From the NCBI GenBank assembly GCA_964017145.1, contig CAXHKQ010000096.1, positions 1 through 15,793 of the forward strand: a stretch of 15,793 nucleotides of DNA, read 5' to 3'. Source of the stretch: Agrocybe praecox. Lineage: Eukaryota > Basidiomycota > Agaricomycetes > Agaricales > Agrocybaceae. Position 1 is the stretch's first letter; every line of letters starts with the position of its first letter. Under the pieces are notes generated by a model. That model ran no database searches. It saw only the letters and a program-made list of their open reading frames with translations, and had not been told where the DNA came from. Positions 1-11,109 of this stretch are shown piece by piece. The translations under genes and the position numbers were made by a program.

Positions 1-406
1 CAAAACTACACAAACAGAATATTCCATTACATATTTAATTGCATATCACGGCCGACCGCTTCCGCACACGAAATAGCATAATATAGCAAAGTTGTTAGAT
101 TTGTCGATTCGATATTGACCTAGGCACGTCAAAGGCGAGTTCAAGTGCACCGATATTCTAGCGCAAATTGCTGCAATTTGTACCCGGTCGATTGAATGGA
201 AACGCGATTGCTGCACAAATTTTCGGTCTGCACGCACGCGCATTCATTCATCCAAACTGCACACGCAATGCACTCGCGAGTGCAGTTTATGATCTCGAAA
301 TGATCACGAGTCAATATATCAAAACTGATTAGCTCGCTAGCTGCGCACGGACTAACTATTTACGGTTGGCTTGGCTGATGTATATTTACTCTGCGTTTCG
401 GTCTGC

Positions 407-480
407 AACGCACACACAATCACGCACGCCGCACACAAACACGCGAACGCCAACGCGCGAACACAAACACGCACGCAAAA
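407..480. repeat. imperfect CA/CG-rich purine-pyrimidine tract
   Basis: About 70 bases of degenerate CACA, CGCA and AACACG words. It is a decayed dinucleotide repeat and explains the overlapping open frames seen on both strands here. Confidence 0.6.
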
Positions 481-675
481 TGCTCAGGTGTGATAAACTC
501 TCGACGCGAGTGTGTGTCTGTGCGTGCGTGTCTGTTGTTGTGTATATGTTGTTCTTTTGGATGGTCGGCCGGAGTACATTTCGAGAGGAAGCCAAGTAAT
601 CTCAAACATAATATGATTGGTGCTGAAACACATTGGAGTATCGATGGTCTGTCTTTCAGACTGAAGATTCCATGT

Positions 676-689
676 AGAGAGAGAGAGAG
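676..689. repeat. (AG)7 microsatellite
   Basis: Fourteen uninterrupted bases of AG dinucleotides. A short GAGA-type tract; GAGA-factor binding is possible in insects but not shown. Confidence 0.85.
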
Positions 690-960
690 CGATTGCGTAG
701 AGTGAGCATAAAACTCTCTCGCGATGTGCGATTCACAATTTATGCTTCGTTTGTACTCGTGTATGTACTTCGCAACGAGGTACGCGAGGTACATGTGTGA
801 CGACATAATATTATGAAAACATAAATGCTCGCGGCTCTGCTCGCCGATGTACATGTCTCCGAGGGCTATGCTCGCCAGCTAGCAAGTAAGCTGCCTTCTC
901 GCTACGATTTTCTGTTTACGTGTCGGCGTGTTGGCGTGCAGGGTCAGCGGATCGATCGAT

Positions 961-977
961 CGTCATCATCGATGACG
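961..977. repeat. short perfect inverted repeat next to a GATC run
   Basis: Arms CGTCATC and GATGACG surround a three-base loop (ATC). Immediately upstream is an overlapping GATCGATCGATC palindromic run. Possibly a dyad binding site, possibly chance in CpG-rich DNA. Confidence 0.5.
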
Positions 978-2156
978 CTAGCGGCCGTCGGCTGTCGACT
1001 TGCACGCTCGACATGCGTGAGCGGATTTTTGTAAGGTGTTGACGACGACGGCGCGCGGCGAGAGCGAGTTGATAAATTACATAAATCATGCCTGGCTAGC
1101 ATAGATGGTTGTATGGCAACCAATGGAAAGAATTTTCGCAAGCCGCACGCGTCCATGACACGCGTGCAGCCAGTTTGACATTGTACGAGTCGAACAACTG
1201 GTTTTTCGCATTGAATATGATATTTTATGCTGGACGCTGGTGCTGGTGCTGCGATGGCACGCGCGAGCACATTTCGTGTCGCAATGTGCAGTGCGCGCAT
1301 GCTGCGTGCTCGCTCGAGTGCAGATCGGAATTTCATTGAACAAAAAATCCGCAGCCAGACAGAATGGCTAACGAATGAACGACGTCACGTAGGCAGCATT
1401 GCTCTCGGCGCGTTTATAGACCGCCAGAGATTTCGATGCAATGCACTCGCGCGCGCGCTCGCGAACATAAAATCGAATTATTACAGAGTTATTGCCCCAG
1501 CCAGCCAGCACATTAACATTAGATGAAAGGGAACACGGCTTCTGAATGCAGTTGCAGTTGAGCACTTTGACCGAATGTTCTCCATCGACGTCGACCGTTT
1601 TGTGAATGAATTTTGGGTGCCATTTATGTATTCAGTGGGGCCGAGATTAAAGAGACGGAATCCGGTATGCGTGCGTGTACGTTTTCGTCGCATAACACGT
1701 CATCGACACAACTCGCGTCGCACCTCAATATTCATGAAAGCGCCTACGCGCCACTTGCATTCGTCGACTGCCATGAATGACTCTTTCATTCACGTTCCAC
1801 GCATCACGCATCCACAAACATACTCACTCATTCATTGGCGACGGAGGAGAGTGCGCTGATCACAAACACACCTCAAACACACTCACACACTTGACTTGAC
1901 TCGTCTCGCAGTAAGTGTTGAGTTGGCTATTTAAAATGCCATTACCGACGACGCGTAAGAGCAAATCGAGTGCGTGCGCGAGTGTGATCTCAATCTTTCT
2001 CGAGTTGAGCATTTAAAGCGCTGATTCGCACGTTCTTAATTTGCATAAAACCCGTTTGGTTCGAAAAAAGCAAGAGTTACACGCACGCGAACTGCGTCTT
2101 TAAAATCCCACACACAGTTTCTCGAACAAACATACAAAACAGTTGGCAGTTGGTGG

Positions 2157-2166
2157 CCCCCCCCCC
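2157..2166. repeat. C10 homopolymer
   Basis: Ten consecutive C residues, the longest single-base run in the first half of the window. Its length may be uncertain in the assembly. Confidence 0.85.
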
Positions 2167-2577
2167 AAATATGAAAGTGTGACCACATAATTACTGGCAC
2201 TGGCGCACACATGTTCCATTGTTTGTGGCGGTGAGCAGCAGAACAGGTTTTCTGGTGAAATACTGCCTGGCCATACGAGCAACTGTTCGCGCATGCGAAT
2301 TACGTGTATTTCGATGGTCAACGTGGGTGATGTCGACCATCAGAATCGACGTAATAGGCGATCTAGAAACAGCAGGTCGCCGACGCAGCAGGTCGGACAG
2401 GTGCCGCGGACACGCGTCCAAACGTGCGCGCTGCTTTGACAATTCGGACGGCGCGCACATGCAACATAAATATATGCTCCAGAACACACACAATCAAACT
2501 TGATGATCAACGATGATCCAGCGACTATTGGCTCATGCACGCACGCTGGACGTGAAACACGTGGCGAGCGGTCTCCG

Positions 2578-2606
2578 CACACACACACACGCACACACAC
2601 AAACAC
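2578..2606. repeat. (CA)n microsatellite, imperfect
   Basis: CA repeat interrupted by one G and one AAA. A (GT)n tract lies about 115 bases downstream at 2721-2735, so the two tracts are in inverse orientation. Confidence 0.9.
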
Positions 2607-2720
2607 TGGCTATGCTGTGCGTGTCTGCGTGCGTGCGCAATCATGACGTATCAAGTAATATATCGATCGACGAAGAAAGTGTCAGGTGGTCGATGGACGA
2701 AACGCGATACACCCCGGCAA

Positions 2721-2735
2721 GTGTGTGTGTGTGTG
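2721..2735. repeat. (GT)7 microsatellite
   Basis: Uninterrupted GT dinucleotides ending in GTGTGACG. Confidence 0.9.
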
Positions 2736-2777
2736 ACGACAGCATATGTTCAATCCATCGTCGCCTTCGTCTTCGTT

Positions 2778-2793
2778 GGCGGCGGCGGCGGCG
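2778..2793. repeat. (GGC)5 trinucleotide repeat
   Basis: Five GGC units. On the opposite strand the same register would encode polyproline or polyalanine, which produces spurious open frames there. Confidence 0.85.
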
Positions 2794-2814
2794 TCGACGG
2801 CGTCATCACCGGTG

Positions 2815-2834
2815 TAATATCGCGAGCGATATTA
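2815..2834. repeat. 20-bp perfect inverted repeat with two-base centre
   Basis: Nine-base arms TAATATCGC and GCGATATTA flank a GA centre. This is the most symmetrical short dyad I found in the window. It could be a homodimer binding site or a small hairpin; no gene is attached. Confidence 0.6.
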
Positions 2835-3090
2835 TTCATCAACACGCGCATTGTCCGACTACTACAGTTTATTGTGTGCGCCGATTCAGGCCGACCCGAC
2901 GTGGTATCAAGTGATCCTTGCTGCTGATGCGTGCTGCGTGAAGGCCATATGGCGTTCGGCGGCGGCCGTTCGCGCGTGCGTGTGCGTGTACACAACATAA
3001 ACCCCCCATCCCTCGATCCATGTCGGGCCGGTGGTGCTTCTGTTGGTGGTGTTTTTGTGTGATTTAACCACTCATAGAATCTAGCATCGA

Positions 3091-3110
3091 CCGCCGCCGC
3101 CGCCGCCGCC
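3091..3110. repeat. (CCG)n trinucleotide repeat
   Basis: About seven CCG units, roughly 310 bases from the inverse GGC tract at 2778-2793. Reads as polyalanine on the minus strand. Confidence 0.85.
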
Positions 3111-4344
3111 GACATGTTCTTTGACTGTCATAGACGGCATAGACGGCGTGCACGCGTGCGCTGCACGCAACGGCGGTCTAGTTTTTCCAGGTCAAGTGTG
3201 CGCGTGCGTGCGCTAGACAAATCGTTTGGAGGATCCAATCTAACCCTGTTTTGATGGACGATTGCAAGCATATTTCGCAACTTTCAAGCAACATAAATAA
3301 AATGTGTATGTGCACGCAAAAGACAAAGAGAAATTCCTATCTCAGACTAACATGGACACAATTCAAAGTCGTCCAGTCGTCCAAAATGGGTTAAGACACG
3401 TGCGTGCCGTCGTCGGCCAACTTTTGCTGTCGCGCGGAAGCCGCCACGTGGCCACCACCTCGGCCCAAAAAGATAGCTATCGCCACGAACGGACGAACCG
3501 CACGCGATGCTTGCTATGCTCGTATTAACCAAACGACCTGGGCAAAAATGGTTTTGCATTCGGCGAACTTGTGCATGTCCATATGATAACAATTGTCGGC
3601 TCGAGGGGCCGCCGCCGCACGACTAGACCAGGTGACAACGCACCACCGCCAACGTTGTTTGCGATATAGTGCACGCATGCACCGTTGACAAATTGAATCG
3701 ATTTATGTCGTATGTCGTGTGAAGATAATTTATGTATTTCGCACGGCCGCAGGCGAACGAGGCACGTACAGGGGAAAAACAAACAGAATAATAGTGGAAC
3801 AGTCGTCGTCGGCATCGTCATCGTGCGTGCACATCGCATCGTCCCTTGCATGGCAACTCGAAGACGCGATTCATTCATTAAGATACGCGCTCACGCGCCC
3901 TGAGCTACTGAGCTCACAACATGCAACATGCACTCTGTACATATATAAATAGGCGAGCATTTGATTTAGGCTCGCCATGAAACGGTCACGGAGAGCGCAG
4001 TCATTAAACCAGCCCGTGTACGTGTCGCGACACAACGACACAGACGACTTTGGCGGCGGCGCACGACACGACAACCGACAGACAGACAAAAGTGCGACAT
4101 TAAGGTGCAACCGAGCGCATAGAATGCGGTGCGCGGTGCGGAGGAAATGTCGTCATTCGGAAGAATCGTGCTAATTTTCGGGAATTAGGCCCGATTAGAG
4201 CTCAGACCTGGGCTGTGTGGTGTCACGTGCGGCGTGTGGCTTACTCATCGCTCGGCGATTTCATTCGACGTCGGTTCGGCGATTTGCCATGCACAGCATG
4301 CACGAGAGAATTGCGCGACGTCTGCACGACGAAAAGTCGTCGAT

Positions 4345-4365
4345 ACGACGACGACGACGACGACG
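4345..4365. repeat. (ACG)7 trinucleotide repeat
   Basis: Seven ACG/GAC units. All plus frames through it give polyThr, polyAsp or polyArg, which explains the Asp- and Arg-rich ORF shadows. Confidence 0.85.
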
Positions 4366-4904
4366 TGCTTGCCATGCGAAATTCGCGGCCAATTTAATTG
4401 CAATAATTTGTGCGTGCGTCTAGCCGTAGCAGGCACGCGCGAAAAGTCGTAAAAGTTACACATGCGCAACGAATGCGCGCCTGCCTTTGTGACCGACGCG
4501 TTCGTCTTTAGTCGCGTCGCGTCGACGTCGCTGACGTCTTGCGGATGTGATTTTGCATATGTGCACGCACGCACCCAGCGAACGAGCGAACGTGTTGGTG
4601 CATGCAGCAAAGCCGCACAGCATACGAAGCATACACGACCAAAACAACGCGGCGATTTCGTTATGGTATGTCAAAGATGCCGCCGCCGCCGATGTCGTGG
4701 CGTCGTTACCGTTTCTGTCGCAGACGGCAGACCCAGACACTTGCGCTTGTGTGCGTGCGAGCGTGCGTGCGAACGGTGGCTGGATGCACAGACGAGACAA
4801 GCGCGTGCGTGCGTTTATTTTTGGGGTGGCTCAATTCGCACTGCGTATCTCTAGGTCAAGAATGCGCGCGCGCGAATCGGTGTTGGTGTGACAATTCGCT
4901 GCTC

Positions 4905-4920
4905 GTGTGTGTGTGTGTGT
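4905..4920. repeat. (GT)8 microsatellite
   Basis: Eight GT units followed by TTTCAG. The GT tract plus TTTCAG resembles a weak splice acceptor, but no matching coding frame follows. Confidence 0.85.
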
Positions 4921-5191
4921 TTCAGCCGCACATAATTGGCGGCGTTTGGTGAATTCTGGAAGACGGAATCGCCCTCAACATCCGCTGGCGGTTTGCATTG
5001 ACCCCGAACCAGACAAATTCGTTGCCGAATTGAGCTATTTATAATGGATGGCAGTGCAGGCTTGGTTCTTTGTGTCGATCTTTGTTAATTGCAAGTGAAC
5101 GATCGAGAGGATATTGATCTCAGATGGTGGTGAATATAGCCCGTCGTTGTCATGGAGCATAAATACAATACAATTGGCAAAAATAACTCAC

Positions 5192-5287
5192 CTGTAATTC
5201 GAAGTAATGAGAACACTAAAAATATCGTAAAGTATGGAACTAGGGCACGGCATCGCTGATAGAGGCGGGAACAGCTTCGTCTTCGTC
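5192..5287 (-). other. candidate internal exon or recursive splice site
   Basis: Reading the minus strand, a T-rich stretch ending in CTCCATTCCAG looks like a 3' splice site just before 5287. The strong 5' splice site ACAG|GTGAGT follows position 5192. The bounded block is 96 nt, a multiple of three. Phase 0 begins with an acidic run (DEDEAVPASISDAVP) and then meets TAG; the other two phases stay open throughout. It could be an internal exon, the end of a short acidic tail, or, because ACAG|GTGAGT is itself an acceptor fused to a donor, a zero-length recursive splice site. No homologue is recognised and the upstream exon is not convincing. Confidence 0.22.
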
Positions 5288-6162
5288 CTGGAATGGAGCA
5301 TAAAAACATCATCATTAATACACGATAATTCATAGAATCGGAATCCACCTGTTCGTCGTCGTAACTCGTAATAATACAGCCATTAAAATGTCGGCAAAAT
5401 CGTTAATTCTCAACACATCTGAACGAGTAGTCGTTTACGGGCACGAAAATTAACACGCGCAAATGCCGAGCATATCGACGCATAAGTGGACGGAGTGCCG
5501 GCGTTTGTGTTACGCCGTTTCGCCGCAGTCGAAATAATACTCATCATTATCCGCAATTTGCATCCGCATTTCATGCATCGCATGTAGCCCATGTAGCGAC
5601 ACGAACCGTGTAGCCGGAAAATGTCCAGCGAAAAAACCAACCCCCAAAAATGGCGTGTTATGCAAATCGAGTACATATTCGCGGTGCGGAATTGCACCGG
5701 CGAATGCCGCCTCTAACACATGCGAACATGTTCGATGCCGGTGCCGAGCCGACCGACCGACAATGCCATTCGCGAACGCAATTGCGCGCACGCGAATTCG
5801 AATGCACTTTTTTTCGGACACATACGCGCGAGACAGAGATATGCTAACGATATGTCCGGCTTGCGGATTCTCCAGTGCAGTCGGCGCATATGCGAACAAA
5901 TGCCAAGCAGACGGCTCGCGGCTTTGCGTTCAATCGAGTTATGCAAATGGGGGTGCCGGGTGCGCCGATGTCTTGAGCCGCGCGTGTGTGTATCAACGAC
6001 ATATGAACATGAGTGCATACAGTGCATCTCGAAAATGGACGGATTGCAGTTTGTGTGTATGAAAATGCATGTTTTCTATCAATAAGGAGTAATAAATTGC
6101 AATGGATTATTTGTAATATAAGTAGGAGCGTTCACACAGAATTACAACAACAAAATTATTTT

Positions 6163-6197
6163 TCAAATTTTTCATTTTTTGTACAGTTCAAGTAAGT
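6163..6197 (+). other. splice acceptor with GTAAGT donor five bases downstream
   Basis: A T-rich tract with TTTTCATTTTTTGTACAG is a near-ideal 3' splice site ending at 6186. After only TTCAA comes GTAAGT at 6192-6197. True recursive (ratchet) sites have AG and GTAAGT directly adjacent, so this is a near match rather than a canonical one. It suggests intronic sequence transcribed on the plus strand but does not prove it. Confidence 0.25.
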
Positions 6198-6336
6198 TGA
6201 AAAAAAAACGATGAAGGATTTTATGCTCCATTGAGTCATTCTTTACAAATCTTACTCTTCTCACAATTTCATTGCCGTCCGACGACATTTGGGCCTAACT
6301 GTACACTGTACACGTTCAACATCATAACACACGGGA

Positions 6337-6353
6337 GTGTGTGTGTGTGTGTG
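6337..6353. repeat. (GT)8 microsatellite
   Basis: Uninterrupted GT run; an inverse (CA)n tract lies about 135 bases downstream. Confidence 0.9.
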
Positions 6354-6485
6354 GCTAAATCGTGACTTTAATTAACCAATTAAAAGCCAGCGATACGACC
6401 GCACGACTCACAGCCGATACGCTCTTTACCATCGTTGTCGTCGTTGACTACACACATCCATAGCTATAAAATCAACAATATATTC

Positions 6486-6512
6486 CACACACACACACAC
6501 ACACACACACAC
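6486..6512. repeat. (CA)13 microsatellite, the longest in the window
   Basis: Twenty-seven uninterrupted bases of CA. It forms an inverted pair with the GT tract at 6337-6353. Confidence 0.95.
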
Positions 6513-6960
6513 TCGCGCATCGTCGCAAAGAGTCCGCGCAAAAATGGTAATTATGCAAAACCGCGCACGTGCGCGCTCGCGCTCCGAAAATTACGCGTAT
6601 TTAAACCGAAATACTATACATCAGCAAGTGATTGCAAACAGCACAGCGAAGCAGCGTAGCATAGCATATAAGTATGTCACAATTGTGCGTCTTTGGTGGG
6701 CAGCGACCAGCGACAACACACCACACCACACATTGTCCCCATTCCGCGGGCATTTAGTTTGCTCTGAAATTATAAATTTTTTGTGGCGACAGCGGCAACG
6801 GTGGCCGCCCCGATACAACACACAGCACAGCACACAGCATAAAACACTTGTGCACTTGTGCGTCGGTTGAGTGACGCAGTCGAAATAAATACAATACGTG
6901 AGTGAATAGCTGCGCACGCGCCAGGCACAGCTTTCTTGAATGAATAAAACATTTTATTAG

Positions 6961-6973
6961 CACACACACACAC
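6961..6973. repeat. (CA)6 microsatellite
   Basis: Short uninterrupted CA run ending in CACTCGAG. Confidence 0.8.
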
Positions 6974-7666
6974 TCGAGTACCTCACGCAAGCGCGCACAC
7001 CGGCGGCAAGCGGCGAATGTTAGGTATTTTTGCGTGCGTGCGCGCGCCGCCGAATCGAATGCGTCAGCCCGATTGCGGAATTTCGAGCGAAATGTGCCGT
7101 ACCAACAGCGTGTGTTTCTGGTTTTTATCAACCACCGCCAGCCAACGGCAGCTCAACGCAAACGTTGGCGAGCGTATTTAATTATATGATAGTGTCGTCA
7201 TTTATCTTGACAACGACGTCGACGTCGACGGCGCATTCCGATCTGCACCGCCGCCAGAGAGAACCGCCAGGCGCATTCTGAGGCAGCCAAATGCAAAACG
7301 AATGCGTAATTTTTTTCATTGGAATCCATAAATGTTCTCGTGCACACGTGTGCTCGTTTAATTGGATCATCGCGCAATAGAGGATCGCGCGTTTAAATTG
7401 GGCGAGATGGGCGAGTCCCAAGCGACCCCTCGCAAAAACCAATAACATCCACTCGACTGCACTGCTCGGAACAGGTGAGCGAATGATAGCGCACACGCCG
7501 AAAAATGCTCGAGGCGTTCGGCGAGGCACGAGGCAGTAACTGTCGAATGCCCGGCAAGCACGAAAAGACACACACGCACACACATGAAATATGCAATTTG
7601 TGCGTGCTGCTGCTGCCGATGTTCTTGTGCCCCGACGCACTGCTGTCGGGGGTTCTTTACAGCGCC

Positions 7667-7680
7667 GCAGCAGCAGCAGC
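7667..7680. repeat. (GCA)n trinucleotide repeat
   Basis: Four to five GCA units next to CGCCGCAG. A second GCA tract occurs at 7982-7996 in the same orientation. Confidence 0.8.
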
Positions 7681-7981
7681 CCAGAGCACCCTCAGGCGCT
7701 TGAAAATATTTTAAACGATTTGAACGCGCCAGCACGGAGCACGGAGCATAAGGAACACGCAAAAACGAGCACACAAATGCACGCGTAGTCCGCCGCTTGT
7801 CCAAACGACGATCGCGTAACAGAATGCAAAATAAAACAGCGAACATGCGTGTGCGCATAGCTAATCTCGTAATATCCACCTATATATTATGCTGTCCTCG
7901 TCGTCATCGGCATGCAGGTCGGCTCGGCGATGCTCTGGCGCAAATGTGCTGGCCAGAACGAAAGTCGAGCACGCAATCATC

Positions 7982-7996
7982 GCAGCAGCAGCAGCA
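7982..7996. repeat. (GCA)5 trinucleotide repeat
   Basis: Five GCA units followed by AACACG. No coding context is supported. Confidence 0.8.
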
Positions 7997-8623
7997 AACA
8001 CGCCGCGCTCAGAGTCATCACTTTTGCATGCGAGGTGCGGTGCGCGAAATTACAGCACACACACGCTCGCGCTCACGCATCATAAAAAGGGTCTGCCTGG
8101 CAGCATCGCCGCCACAGCATCGAGTCTGCAGGCCCGCAAAGCAGATCTTTACGCAAATTGGACCGCAGGCAAATTCGGCGATGTGGCGGCGCGCAGCATA
8201 CCGATCGACTACTTTATGCTCGCGTCGCTGCAACCGCAGAAGCGCGACCGGCGCGAGCCGCCCGACCGCGATCTATGCCATCTCTTGTCCGCATCGACGA
8301 CGACGCCACGGCAGCTGGGCACCGGCGGCCGAAGAAAAATGGCATTTGCACGCGTGAGCGGGCGAGCGCGCTGAGATGCTGTAAAGCATAAAGCATATGG
8401 GTGTGTGTTTGTGTATGCTCTGACCGCACACGTGTTTGCGTTGTGTGTGCCCAGCCAATGCACATTTGCAAAAAGGTATTTAACCCCGTGTCTTGGCCGC
8501 GATGCTTGAACCGTCGTGTTTGAGTCTGCGTGGATGGCGGTGGTGATTAAATGCGATCGCATTTGTTCACCGATTCGGAATTATGTGAGAAGCACTCTGG
8601 CGCGGCAACTGTGGTAACAACCC

Positions 8624-8636
8624 GTGTGTGTGTGTG
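8624..8636. repeat. (GT)6 microsatellite
   Basis: Short GT run between CCC and GATTG. Confidence 0.8.
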
Positions 8637-9597
8637 ATTGTGCGGTTTATATATTTATGCTTCTAGGTGGAGTTGTGCGGCAGCATAAACATTTTCCCAC
8701 GGGACGAGAGACAAGCAAAAGCAAGTGTGCGGTCGATCATATCATTACGATCACACTGTGTGTCGAAGTGTCCGTATTTATGTACAAGGCGCATAGCATA
8801 CTATACCACACTAAACTATAAAATCATTGCATTTTAATCAGTCTATCGACGCGGACGCGGTGAAATCAAACGGAATGTTAATTGTTTAATGAATACTCAC
8901 AATGACGATCAAACGCGCTCGCTCACTTGGCCCTATGCTGCTGCTATGCTCATGCACACATGTAAGCGGCAAATTAGCTCACACAGATTAGGCGCTTCGG
9001 GGCAGCCGCACACGGACACGTCTTCGAACGGGTTTTCTATTATAGTACTACTGCCCGCCCGATCCGCATTGCCATCCGGCGGGGAGAGCAAAGCATGTAA
9101 TCTGATTGCTCTCTAGCCATCGTGTTTGCATGCGTAAAGACACCAACCTCAACTATGGTCAGTGTTTGTGCGTGTGTGTGCACGTGTGGCGTTTACATTG
9201 TACCGCACCGCGCACATTGTACACACACATGCCGCCACTTCTATTTACATCGGTGAATTGTATGCGCGTCTAATTGGACATTGTCTGGTGAGCTCTGTGC
9301 TATGCCGTGCAGTGCAACCGAGCAGTGCGATCGACAATTACGGACTCGGTCGATTTACGCTGAGAAATATTGCCGCAATGCGACGATGCGATTAGTTCGG
9401 TGTTTTTCGGTTGTGTGCGGTCAACATGTACACACACGAAAGAACATACGAAAACACCGTACACGCGACGGACAATCGAGCCGTTGGAAAACAACGGCAG
9501 TCGACCGAAAATCGGAAAATGATCATCGGTCAGTCGGAGCAGACCCTTTCGACGTGTTCTCAGCCCCTTAGCGCCGCACGCGCGCGACGCATCAATG

Positions 9598-9630
9598 CAC
9601 ACACACACACACATACACACACACCAACAC
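9598..9630. repeat. (CA)n microsatellite, imperfect at its right end
   Basis: Sixteen pure bases of CA to 9613, then ATACACACACACCAACAC. Produces the Thr/His-rich plus frame and the Cys/Val-rich minus frame seen here. Confidence 0.9.
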
Positions 9631-10424
9631 AAATTCTCACCTGTATCTGTGCGGCGTCGGCGACGACCAATTTCAGCGCATTTGCGCTTACGCTTTTAGA
9701 TTACTGCACTTTGTTTGGTCGATGCAACACCACACGGCTGCGCTGTTTTGTTCCCCTCATCAGCATAGCACCACTATGTCTTATGCTCGCGCGATGCAAC
9801 GCAAATTAGCTGTCTACGATTGCGGCCGGTGCTAATGCGTTTTCGCGTCCGCACCAAGCATGGTGTGAACTCGCCCATCGCGAGCCGAAATAATCAATTC
9901 CCAAGCAAATGAGATCATTTGTCGTACAAGTCGTAAACATGTTGATTAATTTCGGTTCGTAGATATGCAACGGCGTATGCAAGTGGTCTGTGGGTGAAGT
10001 GGAGTGTGAAGTGAAGTGGTGGATGACGTCGCTGATACGGTGTGGTGATATCACTGCTGACTGCTTGGCTCGTAAATCCCAATAACTGGCGACCTCGCGG
10101 TGAGTCACACGCTTGAACATGCTCACACTCGCATGCGCGCATAATAATCGTCTGCAAATTAGCACGGACATGCCCAATTGCAAAATTGGACCACATGACA
10201 GACGCACAAACGCACACACGCACGAACTCGCACTTTATGTAATTGATTCGAGAGAAGTGTGTGTCGTCAAATGTGCTCGCCGCTTATAATCACGAGCATC
10301 CGGCTTACGCGTGCGATATCACGAGATCACCAGATCACTTTCTGCTGTTTGTCTGGCGGCGGCGGCTGCTTTGTGGCCGAAACAATTGACGCTGATGCGT
10401 CGAAGCGACTGCGGATGCCGATCA

Positions 10425-10444
10425 GCTGCTGCTGCTGCTGCTGC
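10425..10444. repeat. (GCT)n trinucleotide repeat
   Basis: Six GCT/CTG units and part of a seventh. On the minus strand one frame reads as polySer and another as polyAla, so apparent ORFs across it are low-complexity. Confidence 0.85.
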
Positions 10445-11109
10445 CCATCTCAGTGAACAGCCGACAAAACGGTGTGACCACATCAAAAACCGAAGCGCTC
10501 GCCAAACAAACTGCGGCACTTTCGCGGCCTTTTCGGCGACCACAAAATTCGCGGTTGACCGCAACCGAACACGTGTGTTGTTTTATGCTGCTGCGCTCCA
10601 TTAACAAAGTTGCCGTGCGAATCGTGCGCTCGCGCCCCGAATAATTGGGTTTATTGAAATCGGTGTTGCAAAGCCCCTTACATGATTGTCTCGCAATTAG
10701 GCGATCCGTGCACGATGAGCACGCACGCGCTCTAATGCGTTTAGCATTAGTTGGGTCGAAACAAGCGGTCAAGCGGATTATCGCAGTGTTCTTAGACACG
10801 AGCACCTGCCAGCTGAGCTTGCTTAACGTGGGTTTCGGAGTCGATGGCGGAGAGAGAGCGAGCCGGTGGTAATCCGCATTCATCCCTAATTTACCCGTAA
10901 TTTTGTGATTCAGTGATTTCGTAGCGGAGCGTGCGCTCGTCGTGCAGCCAAGCAAGACGCAGAAGCATGAAGCATGCGGTGGCAGCCGGCCAAACATACA
11001 CACATTTCAATCATGTTTATTCTGTGCGGAGCAGAACGAGAGGTCGCGCATGCATCTGCATCGGTTTCTGTGAGTGCGTCGGCCTCCGCGCTTGACCAAT
11101 GCGGCGAGC

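Larger units (their letters stand above)
1..4950. other. gene-free CpG-rich, microsatellite-rich non-coding DNA
   Basis: I see no convincing coding sequence here. Open frames are short (mostly under 135 codons), overlap on both strands, and read as Cys/Val, His/Thr or Arg/Ala low-complexity strings from CA/GT and CGN repeats. None shows a recognisable domain or consistent splice boundaries. The stretch holds many GC-rich words (CGCG, GTGCGTGCG, CGACGACG), short simple repeats listed separately, a C10 run at 2157-2166, two short perfect inverted repeats (961-977 and 2815-2834) and several copies of GCATAAA/TTTATGC. It could be intergenic regulatory DNA or part of a long intron; the sequence alone does not decide. 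Confidence 0.6.
4950..6480. other. AT-richer island without an established gene
   Basis: Base composition shifts here: fewer CG-rich words, more AATT, ATTAT and TTAATT, and almost no microsatellite apart from (GT)n at 6337-6353. Open frames are short and unsupported. Two splice-like signals fall in it: a 96-nt block bounded by acceptor- and donor-like sequences on the minus strand (5192-5287), and a pyrimidine-rich acceptor followed within five bases by GTAAGT on the plus strand (6163-6197). Three GCATAAA-type 7-mers also lie here, each beside GGAG or CTCC. The block may be a conserved non-coding element cluster or a true exon region. Confidence 0.5.
6513..11109. other. gene-free CpG-rich, microsatellite-rich non-coding DNA
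   Basis: The same character as the first 5 kb. The longest frames (7797-8357 plus, 7367-7879 minus, 10422-11003 minus) have no recognisable domain, are rich in Arg, Ala, Cys and His, and overlap frames of similar length on the other strand, as expected in GC-rich repetitive DNA with few stop codons. It holds CA, GT, GCA and GCT microsatellites, a 14-bp (ACGTCG)-type palindrome at 7214-7227, and seven GCATAAA/TTTATGC 7-mers. ACAG|GTGAGC near 7472-7479 is donor-like but has no partner exon. Confidence 0.55.

Noticed and set aside
2578..2735. Regular repeats considered as a CRISPR array or satellite
   Set aside because: These are simple CA/GT dinucleotide tracts with no repeat-spacer periodicity, in what looks like a eukaryotic genome.
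7367..7879. 170-codon minus-strand open frame
   Set aside because: Cys/Val/Arg low-complexity composition with a competing frame at 7182-7640; nothing family-like.
7797..8357. 186-codon plus-strand open frame
   Set aside because: Arg/Ala/Gln/Ser-rich, crosses a GCA repeat, has open frames of similar length in other frames, and no domain or splice context. Typical of stop-poor GC-rich DNA.
10422..11003. 193-codon minus-strand open frame ending in polySer
   Set aside because: The polySer end is a CTG microsatellite on the other strand; the rest has no recognisable motif and overlaps other open frames.
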